Below are positions 51,470 through 61,300 of a stretch of DNA of 64,000 nt, one piece after another. Each line of letters starts with the position of its first letter. Position 1 is the first letter of the stretch. This DNA comes from Calliopsis andreniformis (taxonomy: Eukaryota; Arthropoda; Insecta; Hymenoptera; Andrenidae). The notes under the pieces are model-generated. The model worked only from the letters and a program-made list of their open reading frames with translations. It was not told the origin of the DNA and ran no database searches. The translations under genes were made by a program, and so were the position numbers. The DNA lies in the NCBI RefSeq assembly GCF_051401765.1, contig NC_135071.1, forward strand, positions 14,548,961 through 14,612,960, in the 5' to 3' direction.

Positions 51470-54400
51470 ATTTCTGTTCCTAATCTTTTTCAATCGCAGG
51501 CTTTATTGTTACATTCGACACATAAAACTTTATTCATAAAAAATTGCAGTGCAATCTTCTCATATACATAAAATGTTTTATGTTAATTTTCGCGACAGAG
51601 CCCCGTATTTACAAATTTAATCTACTCGGAATGGTATTGCCACTGCCATCTTGTTTCGGTTCTGAGCGGCGAACGTATAACGCGGACTTTACGATATAAT
51701 ATTAAATATTTTTAAAATATCTCACTTCTGTGGATGATTTAATAGGCCTCTAAATATTATTTTAAATTAGATAATCGCGTTAAAAGTTTCATCTATGAAA
51801 TTTATGTAGTGTTTCAGTAATAATGTTGGATATATTATGTAGATCGAAAGTATAAACTATATAGTATTTCTTCGATGTGAGCTTCTTTAGTACTCCCAGA
51901 ATTTTGTGTAATTTCATTTTCATCTTTAATAAGAGAGCATCAAATTCTTATCTCACGAAGTGACCTCAGATATTTCTTAAACTCTATAAGCTCATTACTG
52001 ATTCCTGACTGTAAGCTCACTGTAAATACTGTAGTGCAGATGATAATTAACGGAGCCACGAGAATAATAATAAAACAAAGGATAAGAATATAAAAAAATG
52101 ATAAGAAAATAGATACAGATATTATAAGTATTCAAAAAAAAAAGGAATGAAACATCATCAAAATTAATATTAATTTTTCATGAATGTAATTAAATATTAT
52201 AACTTCAGTACTGTATCTTCGAGTTATAATTTTATGGTAATGCTATTATTATTTTAATTAATTGATAATCTAGTCAATACTTCATGTTTCATCAAATAAT
52301 AATAAAAATAATAAAAGCTCGAGCAACCATGAGGTATCCGCGTCTTGCCATTTTCATGAATGAAGCTACTCCTGCTTCAAATCAACAGGCGTCCCTTTAC
52401 TACACAGACTGAAACATCGATCTATTCCTTCGGGATGTCCCCTTCTCCCGACTGACTACATTTTCCACTTTCCAGGGTAGTAGCGACTGCCTGGAAAGCC
52501 TGTTCTAGCACAGGTTTATACTACTTCGCTTACAGTCTCCTACACGTATACACGATTATTCAAACCAGAATCTATTACTTATTATATCAAAACATTCTGA
52601 TATTTTGTTTCAATATACAAAGCCAAATATATCTCAGCAATAGGATTTATGCTTTGTTACTTCATAGAAGAATTCTGAGGTTCCCATTTTATTTTAATTC
52701 TTTCAACTCTATACAAACCTCTATTAATCCTAGAATAAATAAAACTGTCGATACAGTAGAAGTTCAAAGAAACGTATTAAAGAGATAAAAGATGTCAAAG
52801 AAGACAGGTGTTAAAACTTCGATGAGTCAACCGAGGATATTAAAGGTCAGATTTCATGCAGGTGTTCAACCTTTGAAAATCGAGTTCTCTTAAACGTCAG
52901 CGACGTGGTAATTGTCTATTACCCTTTGGAAATGATTATTTTGGTCCTGGAGCCAGTGCTCGAACAACGTCCCTGGATACACCCCCGCAAACCCCTCCCA
53001 TGGATGATTTCCTCGCGACGCGAACATCCCCACTAAGTCCTCGAAGCACGGGGATTCGTCGTTTCCAGAATCAACGGCTGACGTCAATGGGGACCAACCT
53101 TTAGGACGTTGAGCACGTCGACTTATATTATTTTACCGAACTTCTACCGTAATTACTCACCAGAAGGACCTTCCCCGTTCGGGTCATGTCCTCCGCGGGA
53201 TAATCAACTTGAGCGTGGACAAGCGGGAATTAACTTTTTGCTCGGTGGAAAAGACGCGCGTTCCAACGCTGACACGACCTCAGACGCAGGGGAAAGAGCA
53301 TCCCCGATGCCGAGCAAGAGGGTGTGGCGTTATTTTCCTCGAGACTTCACTGGAAAATAGCAACGATCGCGTGCCTGTCTTTCGACGACCTTCGATGGTT
53401 CGTTTTAAAATTAAACGCTACGCAGAAACGCTTCCACAATACGAATTCTAGATCTTAGGGGTGGTCAGGAGTCATACAAAAAATGGCGCTGGGCTGCTCA
53501 TTGAGGAAGTTCAGGTGAAGATACAGCGAAGGACTCTGAATTAATATGTTGATCGTATTATTTTTCAGATGGCACACTGGGTCTTGGAGATGTCTATCTC
53601 TCATATGAAACCTTTGTCAATTTTTGTCTTTCTCTAGGAGAGTAAAAAAAGTACTATAGCATCTTTCACCCTCGTTCAATTGATTAGTGTTCTTTTTAAC
53701 AAAAGATTTATTCCATTATACCATAGAATTATTCCAGTACACATATTGAGTTTTTGAAGGGACTTATGAAAGAAATCGTAAACTTTAACAAGGTTTATTT
53801 TCGTTATAAACTCTCTGACTGTTCTTCCCTCGATTCTAACTGAAAAAAATATATAAAAAAGCATCCTCAAGACACAGAAAACGAATCAACCATGCACATT
53901 ATTCTCAGCCACAATCTCCACCGATCATAGCAATAGATCAACATCCTCCCGCAAGGTGCTAAAGAAGCTGCGCTCCTGGCCGCATAAATTCGCGCAAGCG
54001 TGTAACCGATTCTTTTGAAAATAGGTCAATTACAGAGACACGTAGTGCACCAAGGAACCTCGTATCTCGAATAAACACTCCTCTCAAGAATGCTCGTTTC
54101 CGAGAACCGTAGCTCCGTACGCCCCCGAGAGTAGAAGGATCGCGTTCACCTTTGCCCTCCCGCGTGCGTCTGTGGAACGACAGAAGACAGATCGATCGAA
54201 GAAATGAAATGTGTCGAATTGGTAAACAACTTATCACCCTCGCGGGAAATGAACGTCTTCCATTGCGCCCTGTATCATTGAATCATCGTCGATAGATCAC
54301 CCTCGCGCATTTTCTATGAAGGATAGACAAAGAAGGAAAGAAAGTTTTTCCCGCGTCGGTTGATCTCCGCTCTCTACCACCGTTGTACGCGCTGAAAAAA

Positions 54401-54718
54401 CACGCGTGGGCGTTGGGCGCTCGTGGGCGTTACGCGGCTGGCGTGGGTGTTCTTCGGCCTGTTGCGGGGGCTGAAGAAGGGTGGCTCGGAGAGGGCTGAA
54501 TACGCCGGCACAATATTCCCGTGTGCTTCAGACTGCGATGAAAATACGGTCTCGCGATGTAGGATCAGCATAAAAGACCTCGCTATAAAAATATTTTCCC
54601 CGCGAGACTGGCCTGTTAATTGACAGGCGTGTTAATTTGCGCTACCATGCTTAAGTATTTTGACATTCTCACGTTACTGGAAGTGCGTGAAATGTCTGCA
54701 GTTTTTTATTTGACTATC

Positions 54719-55114
54719 AGAACTGATGGTACAGGCGAGAAGGGGGTGATTGTGTATGAAAAAAAGCGATGAAAATGTGGAATAAAAATTGTGGATATCA
54801 CGCTTCGTTTTTGAGAAAATTGACTTCGAATTTCGACCGAGTACATGTGTACTGAACTACAGTTTTAGGCGTTTGAGGGGTAAATGGGGACAGGGGAATG
54901 CTTCTAGCGTACCGTAGAGACAGTGATCAGACCAAGTGTCCCCTTACCCTGTGTACCCTTCAAGAACCCAAAACTGTACTTCCGTACGCTTGCACCCGAC
55001 CATAATTTGAACTCAATTTTCTCAAAAACGAAGCACGATATCAAAAAGGTTTATTATATATTCTCGACTTATTTTTTCATGTAGAATCACCTTTCCGTTT
55101 GTACCATCAGTTTG
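54719..55114. mobile_element. Long fold-back element
   Basis: The arms (about 54719-54900 and 54940-55114) are inverted copies over more than 150 bases. Shared blocks include AACTGATGGTACA, a run of A with TGAAAAAA, GATATC followed by GCTTCGTTTTTGAGAAAATTGA, and ACAGTTTTAGG/ACAGTTTTGGG. The short centre near 54910-54940 is single copy. It has no coding capacity. A partial relative is at 59393-59480. Confidence 0.75.
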
Positions 55115-55793
55115 GAACACCTAGAATAATCGTCTGAGATGAGATTTGTAGCTAAAACTGTATTATAAAATTTTACTTGGTGCATTTTACATATTTCAAT
55201 AATGTGAAAGTGTCGAAATGCTTATACAAGATGGCGTAACTCGAACGATAAATTGAAAAAAAGCCATACAGGGGAAAGTCCTCGTTTCCCAGAAAAGGGG
55301 AATCCTCCTTGAAAGACACGATCTAATTAGAATGCTCCGTAAGACATTTTAATTAAAGTATCTGTCTTCTCAGAATACGCCCCTTAACGCTGAAGCAGTT
55401 TGAGACGTTGAGGCGACGGTGAAAGGATCTCCGAGATGTTTTGTTCCTCAAGGGCTCTTTGGACCCTTTTCGTATTGCTTCGTTAAAGCGCAGCTGCTGT
55501 TAAGGACACTCTTGGAAAACGGTTTTCTAAGAACGACGTGATCAGAGAAATCTCGAGCTAAGTCGTACAATGTAAAATATTTCTCTCTGCCAGTGAACAG
55601 CTTCCCTCGAGTTAGGTCATAGAAATCTCGTATCGAATGTGTCTGACACGTAGGCGCTGAGTCGCGTCTGAATAAACATCGACCCAGACTACTTCGTTCT
55701 GAGGAACCTCTCGGGCTCTGCTCATTAAGGAATCTAAGCCACAAGATTTTTAAAACAATTTCAATTGAATTATTCCATTCTATAATGCTACTA

Positions 55794-56211
55794 TACAGGA
55801 TGTTTTAGAAATACATGTGAATACCTCAAGAGCTGAATCTACATACTAAAATAAGTAAAAAATGTTATATGTCCTATGTACTATACCTCTCGAGTTATGG
55901 AAGATCATTATTAGATTGTTACCTTTGGAGCCATTTAAAATTTATCGAGTATCCAATGCAAGTAAATAATGTACACGAACTGCAACAAAGGATACACAAT
56001 GAATTTGAGAGTATATCACCTGACGAACACCTGATATTTTCGAGCCAGCGTTTGTTGAGGGACATAGTGGATATTTCAAACATTTTCTTGAATCACCCAT
56101 AACTCGAGTAGTAAGTTACATAGGACATACGTTCACGTGACATTTTTTGCTTATTGCAGTGTCTAGATTCATCCTCTGAAGCATTCACATGTATTTTTGA
56201 AACACCCTGTA
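55794..56211 (+). mobile_element. Deletion derivative of a mariner-like transposon
   Basis: The termini are inverted copies over about 110 bases: the left starts TACAGGATGTTTTAGAAATA and the right is the complement of TACAGGGTGTTTCAAAAATA, both continuing into CATGTGAAT. Between them the plus frame at about 55905-56100 reads LDCYLWSHLKFIEYPMQV, then VNNVHELQQRIHNE and SSQRLLRDIV, which matches the C-terminal end of mariner-type transposases (the FFLWG.LK.VY and LQ.RI motifs). The catalytic part is absent. Confidence 0.75.
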
Positions 56212-58365
56212 TCCGTAACAATAATCTCACAAGGCTCGATTGTTTCAGGCAGTCAGTTCCTCAGTTCCCATTGAAGAACATAACAATTAAAACGTACTCT
56301 TCCTTCCTCCACCAGAACGGCCGTCTTAAAACACTAAAGGGACCCCAAGATGAGACGCAGGGAAAAGATTTCAAGGATAACCAGAGGATTTGGTCGGGTC
56401 ATCGCGTGGGCAGCGTTTCGTGTGGGACAATAGAAACGCGTACGCGTCCTGTGTTGCTGGGGGTGTATGGAGTCGCGAGCGAGCGCGCGTCACACCACCC
56501 CTTTCGTATAATGCCAGTAGGAGTTGTCTACACACGGGGTGGGGGTGTTCGTTCATCGAGGTGGGGGTGGTTGATCGACCGTACCCTCCGACGGTTTCCT
56601 AGTCGCCCTACTCGGCCCCAACGTTCATTCTACCTCGATCAGCCGAGCAGGCAGGTTCTCTGCATCCTTGGAGGACCAGAAGAGGACTCGCGAGAGGCTT
56701 GGAACCGGGCGACCAGAAACAGAGAAAAGGCTTGACGTCAAGAAAGGTGAAGGAACATCCCCTAAATAGCTCTCCCCTTATCGTCCTTTTCGATCGATCT
56801 CAGCATGGAAATTCAAATTACGATCTTTTGATCGATTTAATTGCTCGAGTTTCGTGAGATAAAGACGGCTTAAAATGGTACGGTTATTAATAGAAAGCCA
56901 GGAATAACTTTTGCACGGCGTGGATTTTGATTCGCGATTATATCTTGTAATTATTTCCCTTCGTGTTGGAGCTCCAAGTCTCGTTAGAACTTCATTTTAT
57001 ACTCTTTGATGCTGTATAGAATAGTTGCTGTAATTACACAGCGGGCTGCGGTATGATCGAGAGATCTATTAGAATTATGTTTCGCGGGAATGATCTCGAT
57101 ACATCGCGGATGCTTGCTTCTGTCAATGAGAGTATAGTCAATGGAATGCATTTTTAATTTCGAGCCGCTAGACGCGTACACAAACGCGATAAATGACTAT
57201 AGTATTTCTAGACGCAACAAGTGTGCGATTTCTGGGTCTACTATATCCGGTTTGGTTTTGTCTGCTGGCCTGCTTTAATTGTTCAACGATATCGGCGATA
57301 TTCTCCCTTCCATTTTTCATTGCTTTTATTGAAATCCCGCTGTAGAAAGCTTGACGAGACCAGTTTTATTCATCGTGGCTGCTCGTTAGTATCAATAAAA
57401 TCAAAAGTATCAATAAAAGAAGAGGGTATATTAGCCTCCTTCTTTAAACAAATTTACTCGACTTTGAATACTGAAATAAAACAGTACAATTGTGTTTGTT
57501 AATTCGTTCGTATATAGAATACTGACTGGTGCTAGCGTTAATGTATCGTTATCACTCGAAGCTTATCAGATCCCATTTTTAAATGGCACTTGCGCGAACT
57601 GCTAAAGCACACCTCTGAACTCTGACATTTCGAGCCAATGGAATACCCATAGCGATTATAAGTTTCGAAACTGCCATCGATTCTGTTCGGGGTTAATTAA
57701 TTGCACATCTAATCAACAACTCCTCCGTGCATTGACGCAAATTCATTACTCGTGCTGAGGGCTGTTCGTAATTGAATTATCGGCACCACTTGTTGGGGCC
57801 AGAGCGCTTCCTGTCTGGCATTTCTCTGTGTAGCAAAGTAGCGTGCAGCTAACTCGAAACTGGCAAAACCATTTCGCTTAAAGTGGTTTAAGTTAACATC
57901 TTGCACCGTCGCTAGAATTAATTTGAGCGTAAATTGAACTCTGATTGAGAAGGACCGCGTTTCCCCTGCTATGTCGCAATCCAATTAATTCTGAATCTTC
58001 GAAATCGGAGAAAAAGATTCGCAGTCATCTTATAGTACCTCCAACATGGTATGCCCGTTAATCTTTTACATGCAATGGAAATAGATTCCTGACATTTCGC
58101 ATTATGTGACATTTAAGCTTCCTTCGTAGTGACCTGCTGTCTTCATTTGCCTGCGCTCGCGGGGCAACGTAAACTTCGACCTGTACACGGAGGGAACATT
58201 TTCTGACGATCTAACGTCTCTGACCCGTTTAATTCGATAAAAAATGTACCTGTAAACACTAAATCCCTTTGAAAAATATTTCCAGCTGACACAAGCTTGC
58301 TTTAAAACTTTACTCACACAGGCTGCAAGTATTTTTCACTGATCGTTTGAAATTCATTTTTTCAG

Positions 58366-61300
58366 ATGATGTGCGATTGGGTGTGGTTACTGACTCTTTG
58401 CTCCCTTATCATGATAGGCGAATCATTGCCGACAAACTTGTCGGAGGAGGCGAAAAAGACTGAACAAACTATGAGACCAAAACGTAAGACGCGTTAGAAG
58501 ATAAATATTACGGTAGAAATATTAAAATTCGAATTAAGAATTAAAAAGAGTCAAAAATTAGAAAATTGATCTCTAAGAAGATATTCTAGTTTTCAATTTT
58601 ATGTTAAAGTTAGTCGAGGTCCTACTGTAGATACTTTAATTTCCAATTTTTTTTTAAATCATTTCTCCATCAACTTTCATCTTTCGTCTTCGCTTCTCTA
58701 GCTAAACGAGCACAGGAGATGCTAATGTTTGGTAATCATCAGACTCGTCAAACGGAGAACAATGGGGGCTCTTCCTATACCTCAAACTCAGAAAAAAGTA
58801 AGAATCGAGGGATTCGAAAAATAATTATGAATAAATAAAAAACGTAGTATTCATGATCTATACTTTTCTTCCTTCTATGTTATAGGAACTCTTTCTGCGT
58901 CTGGACTGGGAGGGCTGAAGGCAGCCTTGGTCGAGGAAGAAAAGTCCCCTCATTCCAAGACGCCTAACGAGGCTATGTACGATCATGAATCCTTTTCTCC
59001 TTACGATAGGAACTACGAGTAAGTCTCCTCAAAATGATAGCAATTTTTCAATCCAACTGGATACTAACAGCGGACCTCTGTTTTTGTTTCAGCTATGGAA
59101 AGGTGCTTGTGAACGAGCTGGGCGACGAGATGCCTCAGGTCTGGGACGTTCTTCCATATTCTCGGTACTACTTGAACGAAAATCGGCGAAAGAGGTCCGA
59201 GAAAGGCACGATCGTTGGGTCAACCACTGTGAAACCTGCCACCCCCTCGTATCAGTCACCAGCAACTACGCAACAGTCTGTGCAGGGACAAGCGAAGAGA
59301 AGGTGAGTCAAATGTATCAACAATAAATCAGAAATTTTTCACCTTGTATAATATGTACTACACGTAAACTCGTGACTCATTAAGCTGCTTATGCAGCCCC
59401 ATGTACTGTTCAAGCGCCTAAAACTGTACTTCTGTACGCTTGTATCAAACTATAATTCAACCTCAGTTTTCTCGAAAATGTTCTAAATATTTTTTATTTT
59501 CTCAATTGATTTTTTGAGAACATTTTATTGTATCAGTATAATAAATTAGCCAGTGGTGACCCATTTGAACTTTTTAGTAATTATCATATAGTTATTACAC
59601 TATAGCTTGTTTCAAAAGAAAAGGAAACTCTGTTTGTCGACAATCGAATGACTATACAGATAGATATAATTGTTTAACTTTTAGAAATCGGGATACTCTG
59701 CTTCGAGCAATTGTATTTCTCTTAATCTCTACAGGCCTTGGATATATGTACTTAATATATTTATTTAATATTTAGAGTTGACTAACCAGTTTACAATCGC
59801 TTGACATTACCTAAACATTAGAATGTAGCTCGAAGACAGGAATTCACACGCGTGAATTCTAAAAATAAAACCTAGAAATAGTAGAAAGAGTAATGAGCTT
59901 ATAGCGAAAGAAAAAAATACTGTATTCTTAAATAAACTGAAGGTAGCTGAATGTACACATTTGAAAAACAATTTAAACACGTTATACTCCTTGGATAAAG
60001 ACGCGTCTCGCGAGAGCAGCTAGATAGTAGAGATGCAGCGGGGGCGAATTCACCTGTGGAACAAGGATACTTGGCCAGGGTGAGTCGACTCGGCAACCCA
60101 CCCATAATTTCCACCCCTGCTCGCCCTTCTCGCCCTCTTGCTCTCGGGGCATCCCTCTTTTTCTTCGATGTTTCTTCTGAATGGGGATGAGAGGGCTGGC
60201 GAGGGCGTTGCCCTCAGCAGGAACGGCGGCGGTCGACTTGACGACCAAGTCGTTCGATACGACTTGGAGAGGCTCTCGTTATCGGAGTTTGATAATCGCA
60301 GGGGTATGTTGAACTCGCTCCCCGACATTTCGAACGAAACGTGTTGCTCGAGGACTGTCCAACCGAAATAACCATTGATCTTGTCTCTTCTCTGTCGATT
60401 ACTCTTATCGATTGCATCTCATTTCGGGCTCCCTTGAGTCTCAGAAAATTACCCGAATTAATTCCAGTAACTTTGAATTATTCTACTACGTGGAATACGT
60501 TTTAACATTAGTGTCTGAATTATTTCGGGTTTAGTCTAATTTTTGTCTACAAACACCTGTTGTGAATTTTAGAGGAGTCTAAGGAAAATTAATATTTCAC
60601 TAGATATCTTCAGCTAGACAATTGATCCTATTATTTAAAGCTAGAGGTCCTCGAAGTCTTAGAAATGGTATCGTTGTCCCTGATTTCAAGGGACATTCAG
60701 AGAGATCCTGAACCCCATCATTTATAATCGTTCCAAGCTATCCAAGGGTTGTTACGTCCCCCATTAGGTATATCTATGAGAAACGTGGGAAAGTTAAAAG
60801 AAATGCGTCACGTCACTCTAATCGAACATCGATAACAAGTATTTACGAAGTTGAATGCTATCGATGGCGTATTTATAGCGGCTTAAACGCACGAGAAACC
60901 GCGGTCATTAATTAACTGACGTCGAAACAATGACGTAACGCAGTGATACGTCAGAGCATGATCAATTATTTGAATGTCAGCTAGAGAGAGAGCTCCTTAC
61001 GTCAAACTTTTATTTTTACGCGGAAAACCGTCCGCGCAAGTATGCATTGCCTGACCTGTAAATAAATGTCACAGGTCACAGTGCACACACACAGAGACAC
61101 ACGCACACACGCGTTCATAGACAAAGCTAATTTTCTGTCCGTAGAAAAGAAAGGCTAGCGAAGAGCAGCGAAATAGGGGCGATAGAAAAAGTGTAGGAAA
61201 AACTCGCGACGAAGTCGGGAGCTCTTTGATGCGAGTATTTAAATGGAGCCTCGTTAAACCGATGAGACCGAGGGAGATTGTTTTTCTTCGAAACTTTTTG

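Larger units (their letters stand above)
51470..58365. other. Gene-poor interval between ATE1 and the neuropeptide gene
   Basis: I see no coding exon in these 6.9 kb. The ATE1 promoter should lie just above 51469. The middle holds two transposon derivatives (54719-55114 and 55794-56211). GC-richer patches near 52900-53460, 54360-54530 and 56380-56760 contain open frames without any family motif. The upstream untranslated exon(s) of the neuropeptide gene should be here, since its start codon follows directly on a splice acceptor. Confidence 0.4.

Noticed and set aside
52890..53451. Open frames of 65-83 codons on both strands
   Set aside because: No family similarity, no splice continuity and no start context; treated as intergenic.
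56154..56735. 193-codon plus-strand open frame
   Set aside because: It begins inside the transposon terminus and runs into GC-rich unique sequence; the translated sequence has no domain and the composition explains its length.
60138..60371. Open frames on both strands near 60.0-60.4 kb
   Set aside because: They are inside the large neuropeptide-gene intron, lack motifs and are open on both strands.
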